The notes under the pieces: generated by a model | Databases searched by the model: none | Told to the model about the DNA's origin: nothing | Seen by the model: the letters and a program-made list of their open reading frames with translations, nothing else | Translations under genes and position numbers: made by a program | Shown here: one piece after another, positions 33,601-48,800 of the stretch | Position numbering within the stretch: position 1 is the first letter of the stretch | How the letters are laid out: each line of letters opens with the position of its first letter | Origin: Chrysogorgia sp. JL179-B06 | Taxonomy: Eukaryota; Cnidaria; Anthozoa; Scleralcyonacea; Chrysogorgiidae | Reading direction: 5' to 3' | Assembly: GCA_035772405.1 (NCBI GenBank) | Contig: JAYKKM010000453.1 | Span: forward strand, 41,684 to 105,683 | DNA: 64,000 nt

Positions 33601-36600
33601 AAAGATGATGACGAAGATGGCGACAACGAGGATAACGACGACAAAGATGATGACGAAGATAGCGACAACAAGGATGACGACGACAAAGATGATGACGAAG
33701 ATAGCGACAACAAGGATGACGACGACAAAGATGATGACGAAGATAGCGACAACAAGGATGACGACGACAAAGATGATGACGAAGATAGCGACAACGAGGA
33801 TAACGACGACAAAGATGACGAAGATAGCGACAACAAGGATGACGACGACAAAGATGATGACGAAGATAGCGACAACGAGGATAACGACGACAAAGATGAC
33901 GAAGATAGCGACAACAAGGATGACGACGACAAAGATGATGACGAAGATAGCGACAACAAGGATGACGACGACAAAGATGATGACGAAGATAGCGACAACG
34001 AGGATAACGACGACAAAGATGATGACGAAGATAGCGACAACAAGGATGACGACAAAGATGATGACGAAGATAGCGACAACGAGGATAACTACGACAAAGA
34101 TGATGACGAAGATAGCGACAACAAGGATGACGACGACAAAGATGATGACGAAGATAGCGACAACGAGGATGACGACGACAAAGATGATGACGAAGATAGC
34201 GACAACAAGGATGACGACGACAAAGATGATGACGAAGATACCGACAACGAGGATAACGACGACAAAGATGATGACAAAGATGATGACGAAGATAGCGACA
34301 ACGAGGATAACGACGACAAAGATGATGACGAAGATAGCGACAACAAGGATGACGACGACAAAGATGATGACGAAGATAGCGACAACAAGGATAACGACGA
34401 CAAAGATGATGACGAAGATAGCGACAACAAGGACGACGACGACAAAGATTGACGAAGATAGCGACACGAGGATAACGACGACAAAGATGATGACGAAGAT
34501 AGCGACAACAAGGATGACGACGACAAAGATGATGACGAAGATAGCGACAACAAGGATGATGACGACAAAGATGATGACGAAGATAGCGACAAGGATGACG
34601 ACGACAAAGATGATGACGAAGATAGCGACAACAAGGATGACGACGACAAAGATGATGACGAAGATAGCGACAACAAGGATGACGACGACAAAGATGATGA
34701 CGAAGATAGCGACAACAAGGATGATGACGACAAAGATGATGACGAAGATAGCGACAAGGATGACGACGACAAAGATGATGACGAAGATAGCGACAACAAG
34801 GATGACGACGACAAAGATGATGACGAAGATAGCGACAACAAGGATGACGACGACAAAGATGATGACGAAGATAGCGACAACGAGGATAACGACGACAAAG
34901 ATGATGACGAAGATAGCGACAACAAGGATGACGACGACAAAGATGATGACGAAGATAGCGACAACAAGGATAACGACGACAAAGATGATGACGAAGATAG
35001 CGACAACAAGGATAACGACGACAAAGATGATGACGAAGATAGCGACAACGAGGATAACGACGACAAAGATGATGACGAAGATAGCAACAACAAGGATAAC
35101 GACGACAAAGATGATGACGAAGATAGCGACAACGAGGATAACGACGACAAAGATGATGACGAAGATAGCGACAACGAGGATAATGACGACAAAGATGATG
35201 ACGAAGATAGCGACAACAAGGATGATGACGACAAAGATGATGACGAAGATAGCGACAACAAGGATGACGACGACAAAGATGATGACGAAGATACCGACAA
35301 CGAGGATAACGACGACAAAGATGATGACGAAGATAGCGACAACAAGGATGACGACAAAGATGATGACGAAGATAGCGACAACAAGGATGACGACGACAAA
35401 GATGATGACGAAGATAGCGACAACGAGGATAACGACGACAAAGATGATGACGAAGATAGCGACAACAAGGATGACGACGACAAAGATGATGACGAAGATA
35501 GCGACAACGAGGATGACGACGACAAAGATGATGACGAAGATAGCGACAACGAGGATAACGACGACAAAGATGATGACGAAGATAGCGACAACAAGGATGA
35601 CGACAAAGATGATGACGAAGATAGCGACAACGAGGATAACTACGACAAAGATGATGACGAAGATAGCGACAACAAGGATGACGACGACAAAGATGATGAC
35701 GAAGATAGCGACAACAAGGATGACGACGACAAAGATGATGACGAAGATAGCGACAACGAGGATGACGACGACAAAGATGATGACGAAGATAGCGACAACA
35801 AGGATAACGACAACAAAGATGATGACGAAGATAGCGACAACAAGGATGACGACGACAAAGATGATGACGAAGATAGCGACAACAAGGATGACGACGACAA
35901 AGATGATGACGAAGATAGCGACAACAAGGATAACGACGACAAAGATGATGACGAAGATAGCGACAACAAGGATGACGACGACAAAGATGATGACGAAGAT
36001 AGCGACAACAAGGATGACGACGACAAAGATGATGACGAAGATAGCGACAACGAGGATAACGACGACAAAGATGATGACGAAGATAGCGACAAGGATGACG
36101 ACGACAAAGATGATGACGAAGATAGCGACAACAAGGATGACGACGACAAAGATGATGACGAAGATAGCGACAACAAGGATGACGACGACAAAGATGATGA
36201 CGAAGATAGCGACAACGAGGATGACGACGACAAAGATGATGACGAAGATAGCGACAACGAGGATGACGACGACAAAGATGATGACGAAGATAGCGACAAC
36301 AAGGATGACGACGACAAAGATGATGACAAAAATAGCGACAAGGATGACGACGACAAAGATGATGACGAAAATAGCGACAACAAGGATGACGACGACAAAG
36401 ATGATGACGAAGATAGCGACAACAAGGATGACGACAACAAAGATGATGACGAAGATAGCGACAAGGATGACGACGACAAAGATGATGACGACAATAGCGA
36501 CAACAAGGATGACGACGACAAAGATGATGACGAAGATAGCGACAACAAGGATAACGACGACAAAGATGATGACGAAGATAGCGACAACAAGGATGACGAC

Positions 36601-39600
36601 GACAAAGATGATGACGAAGATAGCGACAACGAGGATAACGACGACAAAGATGATGACGAAGATAGCGACAACAAGGATGACGACGACAAAGATGATGACG
36701 AAGATAGCGACAACAAGGATGACGACGACAAAGATGATGACGAAGATAGCGACAACGAGGATAACGACGACAAAGATGATGACGAAGATAGCGACAACGA
36801 GGATAACGACGACAAAGATGATGACGAAGATAGCGACAACGAGGATAACGACGACAAAGATGATGACGAAGATAGCGACAACAAGGATGACGACGACAAA
36901 GATGATGACGAAGATAGCGACAACAAGGATAACGACGACAAAGATGATGACGAAGATAGCGACAAGGATAACGACGACAAAGATGATGACGAAGATAGCG
37001 ACAACAAGGATAACGACGACAAAGATGATGACGAAGATAGCGACAACGAGGATAACGACGACAAAGATGATGACGAAGATAGCGACAACGAGGATAACGA
37101 CGACAAAGATGATGACGAAGATAGCGACAACGAGGATAACGACGACAAAGATGATGACGAAGATAGCGACAACGAGGATAACGACGACAAAGATGATGAC
37201 GAAGATAGCGACAACAAGGATGACGACGACAAAGATGATGACGAAGATAGCGACAACAAGGATAACGACGACAAAGATGATGACGAAGATAGCGACAACA
37301 AGGATAACGACGACAAAGATGATGACGAAGATAGCGACAACAAGGATGACGACGACAAAGATGATGACGAAGATAGCGACAACAAGGATGATGACGACAA
37401 AGATGATGACGAAGATAGCGACAACAAGGATGACGACGACAAAGATGATGACGAAGATAGCGACAACGAGGATAACGACGACAAAGATGATGACGAAGAT
37501 AGCGACAAGGATGACGACGACAAAGATAATGACGAAGATAGCGACAACAAGGATGACGACGACAAAGATGATGACGAAGATAGCGACAACAAGGATGACG
37601 ACGACAAAGATGATGACGAAGATAGCGACAACAAGGATAACGACGACAAAGATGATGACGAAGATAGCGATAAGGATGACGACGACAAAGATGATGACGA
37701 AGATAGCGACAACGAGGATAATGACGACAAAGATGATGACGAAGATAGCGACAACGAGGATAACGACGACAAAGATGATGACGAAGATAGCGACAAGGAT
37801 GACGACGACAAAGATGATGACGAAGATACGACAACAAGGATGACGACGACAAAGATGATGACGAAGATAGCGACAACAAGGATGACGACGACAAAGATGA
37901 TGACGAAGATAGCGACAACAAGGATGACGACGACAAAGATGATGACGAAGATAGCGACAACGAGGATGACGACGACAAAGATGATGACGAAGATAGCGAC
38001 AACGAGGATGACGACGACAAAGATGATGACGAAGATAGCGACAACAAGGATGACGACGACAAAGATGATGACGAAGATAGCGACAACAAGGATAACGACG
38101 ACAAAGATGATGACGAAGATAGCGACAACGAGGATGACGACGACAAAGATGATGACGAAGATAGCGACAACAAGGATAACGACGACAAAGATGATGACGA
38201 AGATAGCGACAACGAGGATGACGACGACAAAGATGATGACGAAGATAGCGACAACGAGGATGACGACGACAAAGATGATGACGAAGATAGCGACAACAAG
38301 GATGACGACGACAAAGATGATGACGAAGATAGCGACAACAAGGATAACGACGACAAAGATGATGACGAAGATAGCGACAACAAGGATGACGACGACAAAG
38401 ATGATGACGAAGATAGCGACAACAAGTATGACGACGACAAAGATGATGACGAAGATAGCGACAACAAGGATGACGACGACAAAGATGATGACGAAGATAG
38501 CGACAACAAGGATGACGACGACAAAGATGATGACAAAAATAGCGACAAGGATGACGACGACAAAGATGATGACGAAAATAGCGACAACAAGGATGACGAC
38601 GACAAAGATGATGAGGAAGATGCGAGACAACAAGGATGACGACGACAAAGATCATGACGAAGATAGCGACAACAAGGATGACGACGACAAAGATGATGAC
38701 GAAGATAGCGACAACAAGGATAACGACGACAAAGATGATGACGAAGATAGCGACAACAAGGATGACGACGACAAAGATGATGACGAAGATAGCGACAACT
38801 CGACAAAGATGATGACGAAGATAGCGACAACAAGGATAACGACGACAAAGATGATGACGAAGATTGCGACAACAAGGATGACGACGACAAAGATGATGAC
38901 GAAAATAGCGACAACAAGGATGACGACGACAAAGATGATGACGAAGATAGCGACAACAAGGATGACGACGACAAAGATGATGACGAAGATAGCGACAACG
39001 AGGATAACGACGACAAAGATGATGACGAAGATAGCGACAACAAGGATGACGACGACAAAGATGATGACGAAGATAGCGACAACAAGGATGACGACGACAA
39101 AGATGATGACGAAGATAGCGACAACAAGGATGACGACGACAAAGATGATGACGAAGATAGCGACAACGAGGATAACGACGACAAAGATGATGACGAAGAT
39201 AGCGACAACAAGGATGACGACAAAGATGATGACGAAGATAGCGACAACAAGGATGACGATGACAAAGATGATGACGAAAATAGCGACAACAAGGATGACG
39301 ACGACAAAGATGATGACGAAGATAGCGACAACAAGGATGACGACGACAAAGATGATGACGAAGATAGCGACACGGATGACGACGACAAAGATGATGACGA
39401 CAATAGCGACAACAAGGATGACGACGACAAAGATGATGACGAAGATGCGACAACAAGGATGACGACGACAAAGATGATGACGAAGATAGCGACAACAAGG
39501 ATGACGACGACAAAGATGATGACGAAGATAGCGACAACAAGGATAACGACGACAAAGATGATGACGAAGATAGCGACAACAAGGATGACGACGACAAAGA

Positions 39601-40899
39601 TGATGACGAAGATAGCGACAACAAGGATGACGACGACAAAGATGATGACGAAGATAGCGACAAGGATGACGACGACAAAGATGATGACGACAATAGCGAC
39701 AACAAGGATGACGACGACAAAGATGATGACGAAGATGCGACAACAAGGATGACGACGACAAAGATGATGACGAAGATAGCGACAACAAGGATGACGACGA
39801 CAAAGATGATGACGAAGATAGCGACAACAAGGATAACGACGACAAAGATGATGACGAAGATAGCGACAACAAGGATGACGACGACAAAGATGATGACGAA
39901 GATAGCGACAACGAGGATAACGACGACAAAGATGATGACGAAGATAGCGACAACAAGGATAACGACGACAAAGATGATGACGAAGATAGCGACAACAAGG
40001 ATGACGACGACAAAGATGATGACGAAAATAGCGACAACAAGGATGACGACGACAAAGATGATGACGAAGATAGCGACAACAAGGATGACGACGACAAAGA
40101 TGATGACGAAGATAGCGACAACGAGGATAACGACGACAAAGATGATGACGAAGATAGCGACAACAAGGATGACGACGACAAAGATGATGACGAAGATAGC
40201 GACAACAAGGATGACGACGACAAAGATGATGACGAAGATAGCGACAACAAGGATGACGACGACAAAGATGATGACGAAGATAGCGACAACGAGGATAACG
40301 ACGACAAAGATGATGACGAAGATAGCGACAACAAGGATGATGACGACAAAGATGATGACGAAGATAGCGACAACAAGGATGACGATGACAAAGATGATGA
40401 CGAAAATAGCGACAACAAGGATGACGACGACAAAGATGATGACGAAGATAGCGACAACAAGGATGACGACGACAAAGATGATGACGAAGATAGCGACAAG
40501 GATGACGACGACAAAGATGATGACGACAATAGCGACAACAAGGATGACGACGACAAAGATGATGACGAAGATAGCGACAACAAGGATAACGACGACAAAG
40601 ATGATGACGAAGATAGCGACAACGAGGATAACGACGACAAAGATGATGACGAAGATAGCGACAACGAGGATAACGACGACAAAGATGATGACGAAGATAG
40701 CGACAACAAGGATGATGACGACAAAGATGATGACGAAGATAGCGACAACAAGGATGACGACGACAAAGATGATGACGAAGATAGCGACAACGAGGATAAC
40801 GACGACAAAGATGATGACGAAGATAGCGACAAGGATGACGACGACAAAGATGATGACGAAGATAGCGACAACAAGGATGACGACGACAAAGATGATGAC

Positions 40900-42320
40900 G
40901 AAGATAGCGACAACAAGGATGACAACGACAAAGATGATGACGAAGATAGCGACAACAAGGATGACGACGACAAAGATGATGACGAAGATAGCGACAACAA
41001 GGATGACGACGACAAAGATGATGACGAAGATAGCGACAACAAGGATGATGACGACAAAGATGATGACGAAGATAGCGACAACAAGGATGACGACGACAAA
41101 GATGATGACGAAGATAGCGACAACGAGGATAACGACGACAAAGATGATGACGAAGATAGCGACAAGGATGACGACGACAAAGATAATGACGAAGATAGCG
41201 ACAACAAGGATGACGACGACAAAGATGATGACGAAGATAGCGACAACAAGGATGACGACGACAAAGATGATGACGAAGATAGCGACAACGAGGATGACGA
41301 CGACAAAGATGATGACGAAGATAGCGACAACGAGGATGACGACGACAAAGATGATGACGAAGATAGCGACAACAAGGATGACGACGACAAAGATGATGAC
41401 GAAGATAGCGACAACAAGGATAACGACGACAAAGATGATGACGAAGATAGCGACAACGAGGATGACGACGACAAAGATGATGACGAAGATAGCGACAACA
41501 AGGATAACGACGACAAAGATGATGACGAAGATAGCGACAACGAGGATGACGACGACAAAGATGATGACGAAGATAGCGACAACGAGGATGACGACGACAA
41601 AGATGATGACGAAGATAGCGACAACAAGGATGACGACGACAAAGATGATGACGAAGATAGCGACAACAAGGATAACGACGACAAAGATGATGACGAAGAT
41701 AGCGACAACAAGGATGACGACGACAAAGATGATGACGAAGATAGCGACAACAAGTATGACGACGACAAAGATGATGACGAAGATAGCGACAACAAGGATG
41801 ACGACGACAAAGATGATGACGAAGATAGCGACAACAAGGATGACGACGACAAAGATGATGACAAAAATAGCGACAAGGATGACGACGACAAAGATGATGA
41901 CGAAAATAGCGACAACAAGGATGACGACGACAAAGATGATGAGGAAGATAGCGACAACAAGGATGACGACGACAAAGATGATGACGAAGATAGCGACAAG
42001 GATGACGACGACAAAGATGATGACGACAATAGCGACAACAAGGATGACGACGACAAAGATGATGACGAAGATGCGACAACAAGGATGACGACGACAAAGA
42101 TCATGACGAAGATAGCGACAACAAGGATGACGACGACAAAGATGATGACGAAGATAGCGACAACAAGGATAACGACGACAAAGATGATGACGAAGATAGC
42201 GACAACAAGGATGACGACGACAAAGATGATGACGAAGATAGCGACAACGAGGATAACGACGACAAAGATGATGACGAAGATAGCGACAACAAGGATAACG
42301 ACGACAAAGATGATGACGAA
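40900..42320. repeat. Segment of a higher-order duplication inside the satellite, copy A
   Basis: Rare variants recur at fixed offsets in 52.5-54.3 kb: GACAACGAC at 40921 matches 52587 (offset 11,666), AAGTATGAC at 41755 matches 53751 and GATCATGACG at 42102 matches 54098 (both offset 11,996). The jump in offset implies ~330 bases gained or lost between copies. Confidence 0.7.
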
Positions 42321-45300
42321 GATTGCGACAACAAGGATGACGACGACAAAGATGATGACGAAAATAGCGACAACAAGGATGACGACGACAAAGATGATGA
42401 CGAAGATAGCGACAACAAGGATGACGACGACAAAGATGATGACGAAGATAGCGACAACAAGGATGACGACGACAAAGATGATGACGAAGATAGCGACAAC
42501 AAGGATGACGACGACAAAGATGATGACGAAGATAGCGACAACAAGGATGACGACGACAAAGATGATGACGAAGATAGCGACAACAAGGATGACGACGACA
42601 AAGATGATGACGAAGATAGCGACAACAAGGATAACGACGACAAAGATGATGACGAAGATAGCGACAACAAGGATGACGACGACAAAGATGATGACGAAGA
42701 TAGCGACAACAAGGATGACGACGACAAAGATGATGACGAAGATAGCGACAACAAGGATGACGACGACAAAGATGATGACGAAGATAGCGACAACAAGGAT
42801 GACGACGACAAAGATGATGACGAAGATAGCGACAACAAGGATGACGACGACAAAGATGATGACGAAGATAGCGACAACAAGGATGACGACGACAAAGATG
42901 ATGACGAAGATAGCGACAACAAGGATGACGACGACAAAGATGATGACGAAGATAGCGACAACAAGGATGACGACGACAAAGATGATGACGAAGATAGCGA
43001 CAACAAGGATGACGACGACAAAGATGATGACGAAGATAGCGACAACAAGGATGACGACGACAAAGATGATGACGAAGATAGCGACAACAAGGATGACGAC
43101 GACAAAGATGATGACGAAGATAGCGACAACAAGGATGACGACGACAAAGATGATGACGAAGATAGCGACAACAAGGATGACGACGACAAAGATGATGACG
43201 AAGATAGCGACAACAAGGATGACGACGACAAAGATGATGACGAAGATAGCGACAACAAGGATGACGACGACAAAGATGATGACGAAGATAGCGACAACAA
43301 GGATGACGACGACAAAGATGATGACGAAGATAGCGACAACAAGGATGACGACGACAAAGATGATGACGAAGATAGCGACAACAAGGATGACGACGACAAA
43401 GATGATGACGAAGATAGCGACAACAAGGATGACGACGACAAAGATGATGACGAAGATAGCGACAACAAGGATGACGACGACAAAGATGATGACGAAGATA
43501 GCGACAACAAGGATGACGACGACAAAGATGATGACGAAGATAGCGACAACAAGGATGACGACGACAAAGATGATGACGAAGATAGCGACAACAAGGATGA
43601 CGACGACAAAGATGATGACGAAGATAGCGACAACAAGGATGACGACGACAAAGATGATGACGAAGATAGCGACAACAAGGATAACGACGACAAAGATGAT
43701 GACGAAGATAGCGACAACAAGGATGACGACGACAAAGATGATGACGAAGATAGCGACAACAAGGATGACGACGACAAAGATGATGACGAAGATAGCGACA
43801 ACAAGGATGACGACGACAAAGATGATGACGAAGATAGCGACAACAAGGATGACGACGACAAAGATGATGACGAAGATAGCGACAACAAGGATGACGACGA
43901 CAAAGATGATGACGAAGATAGCGACAACAAGGATGACGACGACAAAGATGATGACGAAGATAGCGACAACAAGGATGACGACGACAAAGATGATGACGAA
44001 GATAGCGACAACAAGGATGACGACGACAAAGATGATGACGAAGATAGCGACAACAAGGATGACGACGACAAAGATGATGACGAAGATAGCGACAACAAGG
44101 ATGACGACGACAAAGATGATGACGAAGATAGCGACAACAAGGATGACGACGACAAAGATGATGACGAAGATAGCGACATGACGACGACAAAGATGATGAC
44201 GAAGATAGCGACAACAAGGATGACGACGACAAAGATGATGACGAAGATAGCGACAACAAGGATGACGACGACAAAGATGATGACGAAGATAGCGACAACG
44301 AGGATAACGACGACAAAGATGATGACGAAGATAGCGACAACAAGGATGACGACGACAAAGATGATGACGAAGATAGCGACAACAAGGATGACGACAAAGA
44401 TGATGACGAAGATAGCGACAACAAGGATGACGACGACAAAGATGATGACGAAGATAGCGACAACAAGGATGACGACGACAAAGATGATGACGAAGATAGC
44501 GACAACAAGGATGACGACGACAAAGATGATGACGAAGATAGCGACAACAAGGATGACGACGACAAAGATGATGACGAAGATAGCGACAACAAGGATGACG
44601 ACGACAAAGATGATGACGAAGATAGCGACAACAAGGATAACGACGACAAAGATGATGACGAAGATAGCGACAACAAGGATGACGACGACAAAGATGATGA
44701 CGAAGATAGCGACAACAAGGATGACGACGACAAAGATGATGACGAAGATAGCGACAACAAGGATGACGACGACAAAGATGATGACGAAGATAGCGACAAC
44801 AAGGATGACGACGACAAAGATGATGACGAAGATAGCGACAACAAGGATGACGACGACAAAGATGATGACGAAGATAGCGACAACAAGGATGACGACAAAG
44901 ATGATGACGAAGATAGCGACAAGATAGTGACGAAGATAGCGACAACAAGGATGACGACGACAAAGATGATGACGAAGATAGCGACAACAAGGATGACGAC
45001 GACAAAGATGATGACGAAGATAGCGACAACGAGGATAACGACGACAAAGATGATGACGAAGATAGCGACAACAAGGATGACGACGACAAAGATGATGACG
45101 AAGATAGCGACAACAAGGATGACGACGACAAAGATGATGACGAAGATAGCGACAACAAGGATAACGACGACAAAGATGATGACGAAGATAGCGACAACAA
45201 GGATGACGACGACAAAGATGATGACGAAGATAGCGACAACGAGGATAACGACGACAAAGATGATGACGAAGATAGCGACAACAAGGATGACGACGACAAA

Positions 45301-46599
45301 GATGATGACGAAGATAGCGACAACAAGGATGACGACGACAAAGATGATGACGAAGATAGCGACAACAAGGATGACGACGACAAAGATGATGACGAAGATA
45401 GCGACAACAAGGATGACGACGACAAAGATGATGACGAAGATAGCGACAACAAGGATGACGACGACAAAGATGATGACGAAGATAGCGACAACAAGGATGA
45501 CGACGACAAAGATGATGACGAAGATAGCGACAACGAGGATAACGACGACAAAGATGATGACGAAGATAGCGACAACAAGGATGACGACGACAAAGATGAT
45601 GACGAAGATAGCGACAACAAGGATGACGACGACAAAGATGATGACGAAGATAGCGACAACGAGGATGACGACGACAAAGATGATGACGAAGATAGCGACA
45701 ACAAGGATGACGACGACAAAGATGATGACGAAGATAGCGACAACAAGGATGACGACGACAAAGATGATGACGAAGATAGCGACAACAAGGATGACGACGA
45801 CGACAAAGATGATGACGAAGATAGCGACAACAAGGATGACGACGACAAAGATGATGACGAAGATAGCGACAACAAGGATAACGACGACAAAGATGATGAC
45901 GAAGATAGCGACAACAAGGATGACGACGACAAAGATGATGACGAAGATAGCGACAACAAGGATGACGACGACAAAGATGATGACGAAGATAGCGACAACA
46001 AGGATGACGACGACAAAGATGATGACGAAGATAGCGACAACGACGAAGATAGCGACAACAAGGATGACGACGACAAAGATGATGACGAAGATAGCGACAA
46101 CAAGGATAACGACGACAAAGATGATGACGAAGATAGCGACAACAAGGATGACGACGACAAAGATGATGACGAAGATAGCGACAACAAGGATGAGGACGAC
46201 AAAGATGATGACGAAGATAGCGACAACAAGGATGACGACGACAAAGATGATGACGAAGATAGCGACAACAAGGATAACGACGACAAAGATGATGACGAAG
46301 ATAGCGACAACAAGGATGACGACGACAAAGATGATGACGAAGATAGCGACAACAAGGATAACGACGACAAAGATGATGACGAAGATAGCGACAACAAGGA
46401 TGACGACGACAAAGATGATGACGAAGATAGCGACAACAAGGATGACGACGACAAAGATGATGACGAAGATAGCGACAACAAGGATGACGACGACAAAGAT
46501 GATGACGAAGATAGCGACAACAAGGATGACGACGACAAAGATGATGACGAAGATAGCGACAACAAGGATGACGACGACAAAGATGATGACGAAGATAGC

Positions 46600-48800
46600 G
46601 ACAAGGATGACGACGACAAAGATGATGACGAAGATAGCGACAACAAGGATGAACGACGACAAAGATGATGACGAAGATAGCGACAACAAGGATGACGACG
46701 ACAAAGATGATGACGAAGATAGCGACAACAAGGATGACGACGACAAAGATGATGACGAAGATAGCGACAACAAGGATGACGACGACAAAGATGATGACGA
46801 AGATAGCGACAACAAGGATGACGACGACAAAGATGATGACGAAGATAGCGACAACGAGGATAACGACGACAAAGATGATGACGAAGATAGCGACAACAAG
46901 GATGACGACGACAAAGATGACGAAGATAGCGACAACAAGGATGACGCGACAAAGATGATGACGAAGATAGCGACAAGGATGACGACGACAAAGATGATGA
47001 CGAAGATAGCGACAACAAGGATGACGACGACAAAGATGATGACGAAGATAGCGACAACAAGGATGACGACGACAAAGATGATGACGAAGATAGCGACAAC
47101 AAGGATGACGACGACAAAGATGAAGATGATGACGAAGATGATGACGAAGATAGCGACAACGACGACAAAGATGATGACGAAGATAGCGACAACAAGGATG
47201 ACGACGACAAAGATGATGACGAAGATAGCGACAACAAGGATGACGACGACAAAGATGATGACGAAGATAGCGACAACAAGGATGACGACGACAAAGATGA
47301 TGACGAAGATAGCGACAACAAGGATGACGACGACAAAGATGATGACGAAGATAGCGACAACAAGGATGACGACGACAAAGATGATGACGAAGATAGCGAC
47401 AACAAGGATGACGACGACAAAGATGATGACGACCAAGATGAAGATGACGAAGATAGCGACAACAAGGATGACGACGACAAAGATGATGACGAAGATAGCG
47501 ACAACAAGGATGACGACGACAAAGATGATGACGAAGATAGCGACAACAAGGATGACGACGACAAAGATGATGACGAAGATAGCGACAACAAGGATGACGA
47601 CGACAAAGATGATGACGAAGATAGCGACAACAAGGATGACGACGACAAAGATGATGACGAAGATAGCGACAACGAGGATAACGACGACAAAGATGATGAC
47701 GAAGATAGCGACAACAAGGATGACGACGACAAAGATGATGACGAAGATAGCGACAACAAGGATGACGACGACAAAGATGATGACGAAGATAGCGACAACA
47801 AGGATGACGACGACAAAGATGATGACGAAGATAGCGACAACAAGGATGACGACGACAAAGATGATGACGAAGATAGCGACAACAAGGATGACGACGACAA
47901 AGATGATGACGAAGATAGCGACAACAAGGATGACGACGACGACAAAGATGATGACGAAGATAGATAAACGACGACAAAGATGATGACGAAGATAGCGACG
48001 ACAAAGGATAAGGATGACGACAAAGATGATGACGAAGATAGCGACAACGAGGATAACGACGACAAAGATGATGACGAAGATAGCGACAAATGACGACGAC
48101 AAAGATGATGACGAAGATAGCGACAACAAGGATGATGACGACAAAGATGACGAAGATAGCGACAACAAGGATGACGACGACAAAGATGATGACGAAGATA
48201 GCGACAACAAGGATGACGACGACAAAGATGATGACGAAGATAGCGACAACAAGGATGACGACGACGACAAAAGATGATGACGAAAGATGATGACGACAAC
48301 AAGGATGATGACGACAACGATGACGACAAAAGATGACGACGACAAAGATAGCGACAACAACAAAGATGACGACGACGACAAAGATGACGACGACAAAGAT
48401 GATGACGAAGATAGCGACAACAAGGATGACGACGACAAAGATGATGACGAAGATAGCGACAACAAGGATAACGACGTCAAAGATGATGACGAAGATAGCG
48501 ACAACAAGGATGACGACGACAAAGATGATGACGAAGATAGCGACAACAAGGATGACGACGACAAAGATGATGACGAAGATAGCGACAACGACGAAGATAA
48601 CGACGACAAAAGATGACGACGACAAAGATGACGAAGATAGCGACAACAAAGGATGATGACGACGACGACAAAGATGATGACGAAGATAGCGACAACAAGG
48701 AGACAAAGATGACGAAGATAGCGACAACAAGGATGACGACGACAAAGATGAGATGATGACGAAGATAGCGACAACAAGGATAACGACGACAAAGATGATG
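46600..48800. repeat. Disordered satellite zone with many indels
   Basis: Single-base gains and losses, short units and truncated units cluster here (for example near 46650, 46946, 47100-47160, 47960-48010, 48270-48400 and 48600-48750), unlike the regular arrays on both sides. Either an old, unhomogenised core or an assembly or consensus problem. Confidence 0.6.
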
